Origin: Embleya scabrispora DSM 41855
GTDB lineage: Bacteria > Actinomycetota > Actinomycetes > Streptomycetales > Streptomycetaceae
NCBI RefSeq assembly: GCF_000372745.1
Contig: NZ_KB889709.1
Span: 1 to 48,342 of the forward strand
Direction of reading: 5' to 3'
DNA length: 48,342 nucleotides
Shown: in pieces, positions 28,652-37,989 of the stretch
How the letters are laid out: every line of letters starts with the position of its first letter
Position numbering within the stretch: position 1 is the stretch's first letter
Translations under genes and position numbers: made by a program
Notes under the pieces: model-generated
Database searches by the model: none
The model's input: the letters and a program-made list of their open reading frames with translations, nothing else
What the model was told of the DNA's origin: nothing

Positions 28652-29116
28652 ATGCCTGTCGTAGTCACCGGAGCCGACCAACCTCTCGGTCGTGCCGTCG
28701 CGCTCGAACTCGCGGCCTCGGACGGGGAGGTGCGAGCCACCGTCCGCGATCGCGGCGCGGTCGGCGCGCTGCGGGCGGCCGGCATCCGGGTCGCGGTGAG
28801 CGACCTGTGCGACCCGGGGCGGCTGGGCGCGGTGCTGGAGGGCGCGCACACCGTGGTGCACCTCGATCGCGGCGCCGACGGGGACGGTTCGCCGGGTGAC
28901 ACCTGGGGGTGGTTGCTGGAGGCAGCGGAGGGTACGGATCTCCAGCGGATCGTCACGGTCCTGCCACAGCCACCGACCCATGCTTGGGCCCAAGGAGCCG
29001 AATCGGAGTACGAATTGATCATCCGTCAGTTGCCCGCCGGCGGGGCCGATCGGCCGGGATGCCCGGATCCGGCGCTGGTCCACGAACTGGTGGAGGCCGA
29101 TCGGCGGGCCGAGTGA
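28652..29116 (+). CDS. Short NAD(P)-binding Rossmann-fold (epimerase/NmrA-like) protein
   Basis: A 154-residue protein whose N-terminus is a Rossmann dinucleotide-binding unit: VVVTGADQPLGRAVALELAA (glycine motif at about residues 6-11), then VRATVRDRGAV, SDLCDPGRLGAVLEGAHTVVHL. Sugar epimerase/SDR relatives are usually about 250-320 residues, so this is roughly the N-terminal half. No YxxxK catalytic pair is visible. ATG 28652 has TAAGG 8 bases upstream; an upstream TTG is possible. It may be a degenerate remnant or a regulatory NAD(P)-sensing protein. I cannot decide. Confidence 0.65.
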   Translation: MPVVVTGADQPLGRAVALELAASDGEVRATVRDRGAVGALRAAGIRVAVSDLCDPGRLGAVLEGAHTVVHLDRGADGDGSPGDTWGWLLEAAEGTDLQRIVTVLPQPPTHAWAQGAESEYELIIRQLPAGGADRPGCPDPALVHELVEADRRAE

Positions 29117-29313
29117 GACACGTCGAGGCGGCGCGATCACGGTGGGCCGGCTGCCCGTTGTCCGAGAGGATGGCCGGGATGGCCGTATTTGCCTGCGGAT
29201 GACCGAGACTTCGGAACCGCGGTGGATGTTCGATTCGTCACATGGGTTGTGAGATGTGGCTCTCGGCCCAGGCCGGGTTACGACTCGGCTCCGGATGAAG
29301 GGACTACCCGTAC

Positions 29314-30588
29314 ATGTCAGCAGGATCGAAGCCGCTCTCGTCGAGGCGGTCGCCGGCTCGATGGCGTGTGCTGCCCGCACTGGTGCTCGGCGCGCTCCTG
29401 CTCGTGTCGGGCTGCAGCTCCGACGACGGCAACGACGACGGCAAGAAGGCCGACGGCGGGAACACCTCGACGGCCAAGGGTGATCAGAAGAAGGGGGCCG
29501 ATCCGGCGGCGATCACGCTGACCCCGGCGGACGGCGCGACCGCGATCGACCCGCAGGCGCCGATCACGATCGCGGTCGACGGTGGCAAGCTCGGCGAGGT
29601 CAAGGTCGTCAACGCGCGGAACGAACCGGTCGACGGCGCACTCGACCCGGACGGCAAGACCTGGAAGCCCAAGGTCGCCTTCACCCTCGGCGGCAAGTAC
29701 ACGGTCAGCGCGACCGCGACCAACGCCGACAACGCGCCCACCACCGCGCGGGCGACGTTCGGCACGTTGTCCGGCGACAAGAAGGTCACCGCGAGGTTCA
29801 GCCCCGAGGACGGCGCCACCGTCGGCGTGGGCTTCCCGGTGTCCCTGACCTTCGACTATCCGGTCAAGAACAGGGCCGCGGTGGAGAAGGCGCTGTCCGT
29901 CGACGTCCAGCCCAAGGTCGAAGGCGACTGGCACTGGTTCGACAACACCCGCGTGGACTACCGGCCCAGGGACTACTGGGCGCCCGGTACGAACGTGAAG
30001 GTCAACCTGAACCTGCGCGGGGTCGACGTCGGCAACGGCGCGATCGCCAACCAGTTCAAGAGCTACAGCTTCAAGGTGGCCGCCACCAAGCGGATCGCCA
30101 TGGTGGACGTGAAGGCGCACACCATGAAGGTGTACGAGAACGACCAGTTGATCAAGACCATCCCGATCACGGCCGGCAAGTCGCCGAAGTACAGCACGTG
30201 GAACGGCAAGATGGTGATCACCGAGAAGTTCGAGAAGACCCGGATGAACTCGCAGACCGTGGGCCTGGGCAGCGAGTACGACATCGACGACGTGCCGAAC
30301 GCGATGCGGATCACCACGTCGGGCACCTTCGTGCACGGCAACTACTGGGCCGACCCGAGTGTCTTCGGCAGCGAGAACACCAGCCACGGCTGCGTCTCGA
30401 TGACGAAGGAGAACGCCAAGTGGCTGTACGACCGGGTGATCCCGGGCGACGTCGTGGACATCTCCGGCTCCGACGAGCGCACCGTGGCCGCGGACAACGG
30501 CTTCGGCGACTGGAACGTGCCCTGGGACAAGTGGATCGCGAGCGATACGTCGGACGGCGCTCCGAAGAGCACGACGCCGACGCACTGA
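29314..30588 (+). CDS. L,D-transpeptidase lipoprotein (Ig-like plus YkuD), second copy
   Basis: A 424-residue paralogue of the enzyme at 15705-16991 with the same architecture. It has a lipoprotein signal ending LLVSGC (Cys34), an Asp/Lys-rich spacer, two Ig-like domains (about 70-260) and a YkuD domain with HGNYWADPSVF and TSHGCVSM (catalytic Cys360). It should form 3-3 cross-links in peptidoglycan at the outer membrane surface. ATG 29314 has GAAGGGA about 10 bases upstream. Nearby genes do not explain its role; it appears monocistronic. Confidence 0.93.
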   Translation: MSAGSKPLSSRRSPARWRVLPALVLGALLLVSGCSSDDGNDDGKKADGGNTSTAKGDQKKGADPAAITLTPADGATAIDPQAPITIAVDGGKLGEVKVVNARNEPVDGALDPDGKTWKPKVAFTLGGKYTVSATATNADNAPTTARATFGTLSGDKKVTARFSPEDGATVGVGFPVSLTFDYPVKNRAAVEKALSVDVQPKVEGDWHWFDNTRVDYRPRDYWAPGTNVKVNLNLRGVDVGNGAIANQFKSYSFKVAATKRIAMVDVKAHTMKVYENDQLIKTIPITAGKSPKYSTWNGKMVITEKFEKTRMNSQTVGLGSEYDIDDVPNAMRITTSGTFVHGNYWADPSVFGSENTSHGCVSMTKENAKWLYDRVIPGDVVDISGSDERTVAADNGFGDWNVPWDKWIASDTSDGAPKSTTPTH

Positions 30589-30788
30589 GGCGCGGGCGCC
30601 GAGGCCCGGGGAGCGAGGCCCGGGCGCCGACGGGTGGGCCCGGTGGGTTGGCACCGGGACTCGGGCGCCGAGGCCGACGGGCCGGGACAAGGCCGCGACC
30701 CACGCGCCGGCGGCCCCGCTCGCGGCCGCGCGGGGTGCCGGCGCCTAAGGTCGGGTCAGCACATCAGGGCTGACCAAAGGAGAGCGTC

Positions 30789-31562
30789 ATGGGCGAATTC
30801 GTCAACCTGGAAGTGGCCGACGGCGTCGGCACGATCCGGCTGAGCCGGCCGCCGATGAACGCGCTGAACCGGCAACTCCAGGAGGAGTTGCGGGCGGTGG
30901 CGCACGAGGCGAGCGAGCGCGCCGACGTGCGCGCGGTCGTGCTCTACGGCGGTGAGAAGGTGTTCGCGGCGGGTGCGGACATCAAGGAGATGGCCGACAT
31001 GTCGTACGTCGACATGGCCGACCGGGGCGCCGCGCTCCAGTCCTCGTTCACCGCCGTCGCCGAGATCCCCAAGCCGGTCGTCGCCGCGATCACCGGCTTC
31101 GCGCTCGGCGGCGGTTGCGAACTCGCGCTGTGCGCGGACGTACGGGTGTGCGCCGACACCGCGAAGCTGGGCCAGCCGGAGATCACTCTGGGCATCATCC
31201 CGGGCGCCGGCGGCACCCAGCGGCTGCCCCGGTTGATCGGCCCCGCCAAGGCCAAGGACCTGATCTTCACCGGTCGCTTCGTGGCCGCCGAGGAGGCGCT
31301 CGCGATCGGCCTGGTGGACCGGGTGGTCCCGGCCGAGGACGTGTACACCGAGGCGGTGAAGTGGGCCACGCAGTTCGCCAACGGCCCGGCCTACGCGCTG
31401 CGCGCGGCCAAGGAGGCGATCGACCGCGGCCTCGACGTCGACCTGGACACCGGCCTGGAGATCGAACGCCTCCAGTTCACCGCGCTGTTCGCCACCGAGG
31501 ACCGCTCCACCGGCATGCGCGCCTTTGTGGCCAAGGAGAAGCCGAAGTTCACGGGCCGCTGA
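30789..31562 (+). CDS. Enoyl-CoA hydratase/isomerase family protein
   Basis: A 257-residue crotonase-fold enzyme. The oxyanion-hole segment AAGADIKEMADM (about 59-70) and GFALGGGCELALCADV (Glu111) plus LGQPEITLGIIPGAGGTQRLPRLIG (Glu131) are present. The two glutamates and their 20-residue spacing match true enoyl-CoA hydratases, so it probably hydrates 2-enoyl-CoA in fatty-acid beta-oxidation. ATG 30789 has AAGGAGAG about 6 bases upstream. Length is typical. It ends before a strong hairpin and converges with glyA. Confidence 0.93.
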   Translation: MGEFVNLEVADGVGTIRLSRPPMNALNRQLQEELRAVAHEASERADVRAVVLYGGEKVFAAGADIKEMADMSYVDMADRGAALQSSFTAVAEIPKPVVAAITGFALGGGCELALCADVRVCADTAKLGQPEITLGIIPGAGGTQRLPRLIGPAKAKDLIFTGRFVAAEEALAIGLVDRVVPAEDVYTEAVKWATQFANGPAYALRAAKEAIDRGLDVDLDTGLEIERLQFTALFATEDRSTGMRAFVAKEKPKFTGR

Positions 31563-31575
31563 TCGCGGTCGCGAA

Positions 31576-31623
31576 ACGGCCGCGGGGCCGGTGGGGCGAG
31601 TGCCCCGCCGGCCCCGCGGCCGT
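31576..31623. terminator. Bidirectional terminator between enoyl-CoA hydratase and glyA
   Basis: Arms of 21 bases at 31576-31596 and 31603-31623 pair fully except for one G-T wobble, with a 6-base loop. It lies 14 bases after the hydratase stop and 30 bases from the glyA stop. Confidence 0.9.
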
Positions 31624-31652
31624 CGGCGTGAACGTGGATCCGCGAGGTGGGA

Positions 31653-32921
31653 TCAGAGGTTCGGGTACAGCGGGTGCTTCTTCGCCAGGGTCGTGACGCG
31701 CGCGGCCAGGGCCGCCTTGCGGGCGTCGTCGAAGCCGGGGAGGAGGGCCTCGGCGATGATGTCGGAGACCTCCTCGAAGTCGGCCGCCTCGAAACCGCGG
31801 GTGGCCAGGGCCGGCGTGCCGATCCGCAGTCCGGAGGTGACCATGGCCGGCCGCGGGTCGAACGGGACCGCGTTGCGGTTGACCGTGATGCCGATCTCGT
31901 GCAGGCGGTCCTCGCCCTGCTGACCGTTGAGCTCCGAGTCGCGCAGGTCGACCAGGACCAGGTGCACGTCGGTGCCGCCGGTGAGCACGGTGATGCCCGC
32001 GTCGGTGACGTCCGCGCGGGTGAGCCGCTCGGCGAGGATGACCGAGCCCTCCAGGGTGCGCCGCTGGCGGTCCTTGAAGTCGTCGGAGGCGGCGACCTTG
32101 AAGGCCACCGCCTTGCCCGCGATCACGTGCTCCAGGGGGCCGCCCTGCTGGCCCGGGAAGACCGCCGAGTTGATCTTCTTGGCGTACTCCGCCTTGGACA
32201 GGATGACGCCGCCGCGCGGGCCGCCCAGGGTCTTGTGCGTCGTGGTGGTGACCACGTCCGCGTACGGCACGGGGCTGGGGTGCAGACCCGCGGCGACCAG
32301 GCCCGCGAAGTGCGCCATGTCCACCATGAAGTACGCGCCGACCTCGTCGGCGATCCGGCGGAACTCGGCGAAGTCGAGCTGCCTCGGGTAGGCCGACCAG
32401 CCGGCGATGATCAGCTTCGGTCGGTGCTCCTTGGCCAGGCGCTCGACCTCCTCCATGTCGACCCGGTGGGTCTTCTCGTCGACGTGGTAGGCGACCACGT
32501 TGTAGAGCTTGCCGGAGAAGTTGATCTTCATGCCGTGGGTGAGGTGGCCGCCGTGGGCCAGGTCCAGGCCGAGGATCGTGTCGCCGGGCGTGAGCAGCGC
32601 GAACATCGCTGCGGCGTTCGCGGACGCGCCCGAGTGCGGCTGCACGTTGGCGGCCTCGGCGCCGAAGAGCTCCTTGACCCGGTCGATGGCGAGCTGCTCG
32701 ACGACGTCGACGTGCTCGCAGCCGCCGTAGTAGCGCCGGCCGGGGTAGCCCTCGGCGTACTTGTTGGTCAGGACGGAACCCTGCGCCTCCAACACCGCCA
32801 CGGGGGCGAAGTTCTCGGAGGCGATCATCTCCAGGGTGTTCTGCTGGCGGTGCAGCTCGTCGGTGACGGCGGCGGCGACCTGCGGGTCCACCTCGCTCAG
32901 CGGACGGTCCAGGATCGTCAC
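31653..32921 (-). CDS. glyA: Serine hydroxymethyltransferase
   Basis: A 422-residue PLP enzyme interconverting serine plus tetrahydrofolate with glycine plus methylene-THF. Motifs include [35 protein letters not shown] and the cofactor lysine in [16 protein letters not shown] (Lys230). The start is a choice. GTG 32921 has GAGGAG 9 bases upstream and gives the usual N-terminus ([19 protein letters not shown]). ATG 32957 overlaps the gcvH stop (ATGA) but lacks a ribosome site and adds 12 residues. Third gene of gcvT-gcvH-glyA, consistent with joint glycine/one-carbon control. Confidence 0.95.
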   Translation of the reverse strand: MTILDRPLSEVDPQVAAAVTDELHRQQNTLEMIASENFAPVAVLEAQGSVLTNKYAEGYPGRRYYGGCEHVDVVEQLAIDRVKELFGAEAANVQPHSGASANAAAMFALLTPGDTILGLDLAHGGHLTHGMKINFSGKLYNVVAYHVDEKTHRVDMEEVERLAKEHRPKLIIAGWSAYPRQLDFAEFRRIADEVGAYFMVDMAHFAGLVAAGLHPSPVPYADVVTTTTHKTLGGPRGGVILSKAEYAKKINSAVFPGQQGGPLEHVIAGKAVAFKVAASDDFKDRQRRTLEGSVILAERLTRADVTDAGITVLTGGTDVHLVLVDLRDSELNGQQGEDRLHEIGITVNRNAVPFDPRPAMVTSGLRIGTPALATRGFEAADFEEVSDIIAEALLPGFDDARKAALAARVTTLAKKHPLYPNL

Positions 32922-32953
32922 GGTTGTCAGCTCCTCGATCGGGTCGATCTCGA

Positions 32954-33328
32954 TCATTCGCCGCAGAACGCGGCGTACTCGTCGGCCGACAGCAGGCCCT
33001 CGGCCTCGCCGTCGATGCGCACCTTGAACAGCCAGCCCGCCCCGAAGGGGTCGGAGTTCACCAGGGCGGGGTCCTCGGCGACCGCGTCGTTGATCTCGAC
33101 GATCTCACCGGAGACCGGCGCGTACATGTCGCTGACCGACTTGGTGGACTCCAGCTCGCCGCACGGCTCGCCGGCGACGACCGTCTGGCCGACCTCGGGA
33201 AGCTGGACGAACACCACGTCGCCGAGCGCGTCGGCCGCGTGCTTGGTGATGCCGACGAGGGCGGGGGAGGCCGCCTCGTCGAGCCACTCGTGTTCCTTGC
33301 TGTAGCGCAGGTGCTGGGGTGCGTGCAC
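32954..33328 (-). CDS. gcvH: Glycine cleavage system H protein
   Basis: A 124-residue lipoyl carrier that shuttles the aminomethyl group between P, T and L proteins. It shows [10 protein letters not shown] near the start, [12 protein letters not shown], and [10 protein letters not shown] with lipoyl-acceptor Lys63. The GTG at 33328 is preferred to the ATG at 33343: GGAG lies 9 bases before the GTG and nothing suitable precedes the ATG, and family members begin just before P-Q-x-L-R-Y. It is 172 bases downstream of gcvT. The gap holds a 13-bp direct repeat (gccggcccgagag at 33393-33405 and 33411-33423). Confidence 0.93.
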   Translation of the reverse strand: MHAPQHLRYSKEHEWLDEAASPALVGITKHAADALGDVVFVQLPEVGQTVVAGEPCGELESTKSVSDMYAPVSGEIVEINDAVAEDPALVNSDPFGAGWLFKVRIDGEAEGLLSADEYAAFCGE

Positions 33329-33500
33329 GGGTCCATTCTCCATTCGAATGAGGTGAGTCTGTTCCGCAGGTTGTTTTGTAATGGTTTATCCCGCCGGCCC
33401 GAGAGCGTCCGCCGGCCCGAGAGCCGGATTCGGGCCGCGGCCGAAGAGCTCGGATCGGGCCCGCTCGCAGCCGGGCCGGTCCGTGCCCGGCGAGCTCGGG

Positions 33501-34601
<1,101 letters not shown>

Positions 34602-34820
34602 GCGAAGGCTCCTTCGAGGGGGCGCCGGCGGGAACACCCGAGGGGCGCGGGCCGGTCGGGGGCATGGCGAACGGTCGCGTGCTCGGCGGCGCGCACCACG
34701 CGCGGACCGCGGACGGGGAGCGCGGACGACGAGGGGGTGCCGGCGCGAGGTGCGGCGAAAGGTGACGGGTGGTGCGGCGAATACGACAACAAAGGGGGCT
34801 CCCTGCCATGGCTTTCAGCC
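34602..34820 (-). other. 5' leader between the riboswitch and gcvT
   Basis: About 220 bases of gcvT leader RNA downstream of the expression-platform hairpin. No credible gene is seen; the frame across it is a shadow of the leader. The only clear element is the AAGGAG ribosome site next to the gcvT ATG. The length of this leader is unusual for a translation-controlling switch. Confidence 0.5.
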
Positions 34821-34846
34821 CTTTTCGACCGGAGTCGGTCGAAAAG
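34821..34846 (-). promoter_or_regulatory. Hairpin directly after the glycine aptamers (candidate expression platform)
   Basis: Perfect 10-bp stem (cttttcgacc at 34821-34830 and its complement at 34837-34846) with a 6-base loop, starting about 5 bases downstream of the second aptamer on the minus strand. It is notably AU-rich for this genome and has no U-tract. It could be the switchable or Rho-linked element controlling read-through into gcvT. Confidence 0.6.
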
Positions 34847-34851
34847 TGGGG

Positions 34852-35056
34852 TGCCCTCCCCTTCTGTCATCGGAACCTGAGAGCTTCATCGCGTGTGAGC
34901 GCATCCGCGCGAAACAGCGATTTGCACCGTGGGTGAACCGCACCAGCGGTGCGGTTGCTTTCCAGAAGTGCCTGACCCATGCGGTATCGGTGCCTGAGAG
35001 ATTCCGGGGAGGAGTTGCTCCTTCGGCGCCCCGCTCGTGGGCGAGGACTCTTCCGC
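34852..35056 (-). promoter_or_regulatory. Tandem glycine riboswitch upstream of gcvT
   Basis: Minus-strand RNA shows two aptamers in series. Aptamer I has GGAAGAGTCC (35045-35054), GGCGCCGAAGGAGCAA (35015-35030) and CTCTCAGGCACCGATACCGC (34981-35000). Aptamer II has GGAAAGC (34957-34963), a stem around gcaccgctggtgc, CCACGGTGCAAA (34921-34932) and CTCTCAGGTTCCGATGACAG (34864-34883), the typical actinobacterial form. A short linker joins them. Glycine binding is expected to turn the operon on so excess glycine is degraded. Confidence 0.93.
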
Positions 35057-35279
35057 GTGGGGTCGACGGCCGATATGAGGTTGTGCCCGGCATGCTAGCG
35101 CGTGTCGTCAATCCCCCGCCGGGACCGGGAGCCGCCGGGACCGGGACCCGCCGAGCCCGAGGGCTGCCGACTTCGAGGGCCGGCGACTTCGAGGGATGGC
35201 CGACACGCGCTCGCGCGCGAGGGTACGAGGGTGCGACACCATGCGCAGGGCAGGACGGTTCGGGACAAGGGGAGGGCGC

Positions 35280-36011
35280 GTGGAGACGGACTCGGCGGGG
35301 GCGCATACCGGCGCCGCGACGAGCGGCGTATTGATGCCCCGGGCCGTGCACGACCTCCGGGAGGAGCACGATCGCACGGGGGACCGGATCGGCGACCGGG
35401 TGGTGGACGTACTGGTCTATCCGGCTTCGTGCGTGCTCGTGGTGACCGGCCTGCCCGGGGCCGGCAAGAGCACGCTGCTCGCGCGTGTGGTCACCCCCGG
35501 GCCGACCGTGGCCGTGCTGGACGCGGACCTGGTCCGGGCGCGCTGGGCGGTGCGCGCCGGCCGCATCCCCTATCGGGTCTATCGGCCGCTGGTGCGGCTC
35601 TCGCACTACGGCGAGGTCGCCCGGGCACTGCGCGGTCCCGGCGCCGTGGTCGTGCACGACAGCGGCCGAAACCCGATTCTGCGCCGGATGCTGGTGCTCG
35701 CCGCCCGTCGGCGCGGCAGTTCGGCGCACGCCCTGCTGCTGGACGTGACCGCCCATCAGGCGCTTTCCGGCCAACGCGCGCGCGGGCGCGGAGTGTCCAC
35801 ATCGGTGTTCGCCCGGCACCACCGCGAGTGGCGCGAACTGCTCGCCCGGCTGACGCCGTGGCTGGACGCGGGCCCCACCCTGGCGTCCGCGCCCGGCGGC
35901 TTCACATCGTGTGTACTGCTCGACCGACCGGCCGCCCGCAAGCTCGGCCGGATCGTTTTCGCAGAGCCCGTACCCGGACAGGCCCGACGGCGGCAGCCGA
36001 CCGAGTCGTAA
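35280..36011 (+). CDS. P-loop ATPase/kinase (AAA-type, zeta-toxin-like size)
   Basis: A 243-residue protein with a Walker A motif GLPGAGKST at about residues 57-65, a hydrophobic strand to Asp in AVLDADLVRARWA, and VVVHDSGRNPILRRM near 130. It resembles small AAA/zeta-type P-loop kinases; no antitoxin-like partner is adjacent. The GTG at 35280 was chosen for the GGGGAGG just upstream; an ATG at 35241 is possible. It lies 29 bases before an SseB gene, so the two are likely co-transcribed. I recall a similar ATPase before paired SseB genes in Streptomyces. The substrate is unknown. Confidence 0.8.
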   Translation: METDSAGAHTGAATSGVLMPRAVHDLREEHDRTGDRIGDRVVDVLVYPASCVLVVTGLPGAGKSTLLARVVTPGPTVAVLDADLVRARWAVRAGRIPYRVYRPLVRLSHYGEVARALRGPGAVVVHDSGRNPILRRMLVLAARRRGSSAHALLLDVTAHQALSGQRARGRGVSTSVFARHHREWRELLARLTPWLDAGPTLASAPGGFTSCVLLDRPAARKLGRIVFAEPVPGQARRRQPTES

Positions 36012-36040
36012 ACTGCGGCGGACACCAGAGGAGCACCACC

Positions 36041-36757
36041 ATGCCGTTCCCGGCCAATCCCGTGGAGAGCGCGCTCGTCGCGGCGATGCACGACCCGTCC
36101 CGGGCCGGGGCTCTCTTCGAGGCCCTGGCCGAGGCGGACGTGTGGGTGCCGCTGCCCGAGGGCGGCAACCCGGGCGACAGCGAACTGACTCTGCCGACCA
36201 CCGAGATCGACGGCCGGCCGTACGTACCGGTGTTCTCCTCGGAGGAGGAGTTCCGGCGGGTCGCCGGCCCGATGCCGTGCACGGTCGCGCCGATGCGCGA
36301 GTTCGCCCGCGGGATGCCGCCGCATGTGGGCATCGCGGTCAACCCGGGCGGTGAGGCGGGCATCCCGATTCCACCGCCGGGCGTGCTCGAACTGGCCCGG
36401 TTGCCCGGCGCGGGTGTCCGCGGCGCGCGGGTGCGGCTGTACGAGCCGGACGAGGAGCCGATGGAGTTCCTGATCGCGGCCGCCGCCGAGTTCACCCACT
36501 TGCCGGTGGTGCTGAGCGCGCGACGCGGCCTGGGCGTGATCGAGTCCGACCCGCCGTGCCTGTTCATCGGCCTCGAACTGGACCGCTGGCAGGAGGAGGA
36601 CCGGCTGGCAGCGGTCGGCGCCCTGGAGCGCGCGCTCGGCCGGGCCGCATCCCCGTGGCCGGTGAACGTGGTGCTGTTGGACGTTGCGCAGGATCCTGTG
36701 GGGGACTGGATGCTGGAACAGACCCAGCCGTTCTACCTGCGGGCCGACCAGCGCTGA
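36041..36757 (+). CDS. SseB-family protein (enhanced serine sensitivity)
   Basis: A 238-residue cytosolic protein of the SseB family. The N-terminal SseB domain (about 10-115) has ADVWVPLPEGG and YVPVFSSEEEFRR. The C-terminal domain (about 130-238) has PPCLFIGLELDRW and the ending WMLEQTQPFYLRAD. Overexpressed E. coli SseB alters serine sensitivity, but the biochemical role of the family is unknown. ATG 36041 has GAGGAG 8 bases upstream. It shares its strand and tight spacing with the upstream P-loop ATPase and precedes a second SseB protein. Confidence 0.88.
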   Translation: MPFPANPVESALVAAMHDPSRAGALFEALAEADVWVPLPEGGNPGDSELTLPTTEIDGRPYVPVFSSEEEFRRVAGPMPCTVAPMREFARGMPPHVGIAVNPGGEAGIPIPPPGVLELARLPGAGVRGARVRLYEPDEEPMEFLIAAAAEFTHLPVVLSARRGLGVIESDPPCLFIGLELDRWQEEDRLAAVGALERALGRAASPWPVNVVLLDVAQDPVGDWMLEQTQPFYLRADQR

Positions 36758-36900
36758 GCCCGCGCCCGGTCACCCGCGCACCCGCGTGCGCGGCGCACAC
36801 CGGCGCGCCCGGGTCCGGTGCCGGCCACCGCGGCATTCATCGCAATCACGTCGGCGGGTCGGCGAGCGGGCCGGCGGTACACGGGACACGGGATAACAGA

Positions 36901-36932
36901 ACATCGGGACATCGGGACATCGGGACATCGGT
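36901..36932. repeat. 8-bp tandem repeat (acatcggg x 4)
   Basis: Three perfect copies of acatcggg and a fourth ending in t, 20 bases before the start of the second SseB gene. The array sits in the 5' leader just ahead of the GGGGAGG ribosome site. A repeat of this type is prone to slipped-strand change. Confidence 0.9.
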
Positions 36933-36952
36933 TCGGGTTCGGGGAGGACGTC

Positions 36953-37681
36953 GTGAACCAGGTCGAACAGGCGTTGAGCCAGGTGGCGCCCGGGCGTTAC
37001 GACGCCTACGAGCGGTTGCTCGAAGCGCTCACCGGCGCTCACGTGTGGATGCTGCTGTGGCAGGGGCAACCGGGCAGTCCGGATGCCCAGTACGGGAACA
37101 TGGACGTGGCCGGGTGGCGTTACGCCCCGGCGTTCACGTCCGAGGAGCAGTTGCGTCTCAGTGGCTGGGATCGCTCCTTCGAGGTGTGTCCGGTCACCGA
37201 GATCGCCTCCTCGCTGTACACCGATCACTGGGGCCTGTGGCTGAATCCGCACGTCCAGGGCGGCGGCGTCGGCGTGCCCTACCTCGACCTCCGGCGAATC
37301 GTCGGCGGCCTGGACCGGTTGATGGCCGGCCCCCTGGAAGTGGGTGAACCGACCCTGTGGGACCCGGCGTTCTACGCCCTGCTCGGTGGCCAACTGTTCC
37401 AGACCCAGGTGGTGCGAGCCGCGCACCGCGCCTGGGTGCGGCCCACCGTCGGACCCGAACGCCTCGTGATCGGCCTGCGCCTGACGGACAATCAGCCCAC
37501 CACGATGCAACGGATGCGGGACGCGATGGCACGCGCCTCGGCCGCCGCGCCGGCCGGACTGACGTTGTCCTCGGTCGCACTGGACGACCCGTTCGACCCG
37601 GTCGCCGCGTGGATGCGCGAGCACACCCGGCCGTTCATCGGCATCGACATGCTCGACGAGGCCGCGCGCAACACGCGGTGA
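36953..37681 (+). CDS. SseB-family protein, second copy
   Basis: A 242-residue SseB-type protein diverged from its neighbour. It keeps AHVWMLLWQGQPG, YAPAFTSEEQLRLSGWDR and the ending WMREHTRPFIGIDMLDEA. Weak direct identity to the first copy suggests an old duplication. The GTG start at 36953 has GGGGAGG 5 bases upstream. It lies 195 bases after the first SseB gene, separated by the 8-bp repeat array. Function is unknown; the location next to glycine/serine genes fits the family name but does not prove a role. Confidence 0.85.
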   Translation: MNQVEQALSQVAPGRYDAYERLLEALTGAHVWMLLWQGQPGSPDAQYGNMDVAGWRYAPAFTSEEQLRLSGWDRSFEVCPVTEIASSLYTDHWGLWLNPHVQGGGVGVPYLDLRRIVGGLDRLMAGPLEVGEPTLWDPAFYALLGGQLFQTQVVRAAHRAWVRPTVGPERLVIGLRLTDNQPTTMQRMRDAMARASAAAPAGLTLSSVALDDPFDPVAAWMREHTRPFIGIDMLDEAARNTR

Positions 37682-37989
37682 ACGAAGATCGGCGCACAGC
37701 GGCGGGAGGGGGTAACAGGCACTGATGCCCCCAAAAAACTGACGTCACGTCATCAACTGCTGCCTTGTTGTGATTTCGTGACCGATCTACGCGGATCAAC
37801 CGGTGAATCGTGTCGCCGTAATCACGGTTCAGTAAAGGTATCCCTCGACCCCTGTTGGTGACCCCCGTCACGGAGGAGTCTCACCCGGACGACAGATCCC
37901 GAAGATCATCGGGATCGCAATGCCGGGTATGGCGACGGGACCGGCGATCCCGAGCCGCCGTCGCATCCGTGAGCGGGGAGGGTCGATCC
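37682..37989. other. Promoter region of the peptide ABC operon
   Basis: 308 bases, AT-richer than average in its first half. Visible elements are TGACGTCACGTCA (37740-37752, containing the palindrome TGACGTCA), GTGAC-CCCC-GTCAC at about 37858-37871, and an inverted repeat gatcccga-agatca-tcgggatc at 37895-37916. These could be operator sites or a leader hairpin. No confident -35/-10 pair is assigned. Confidence 0.45.

Noticed and set aside
32922-32957. ATG 32957 as the glyA start because of its ATGA overlap with gcvH
   Set aside because: No ribosome site precedes it and the extra 12 residues do not fit the family. GTG 32921 has GAGGAG and the expected N-terminus.
34609-34870. 90-residue minus-strand frame between the riboswitch and gcvT
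   Set aside because: It overlaps the second glycine aptamer and the hairpin, has no ribosome site and an atypical composition.
35060-35130. TTGACG...TAGCAT on the minus strand as the riboswitch promoter
   Set aside because: The two hexamers are only 8 bases apart, too close for a sigma-70-type promoter, so I did not annotate it.
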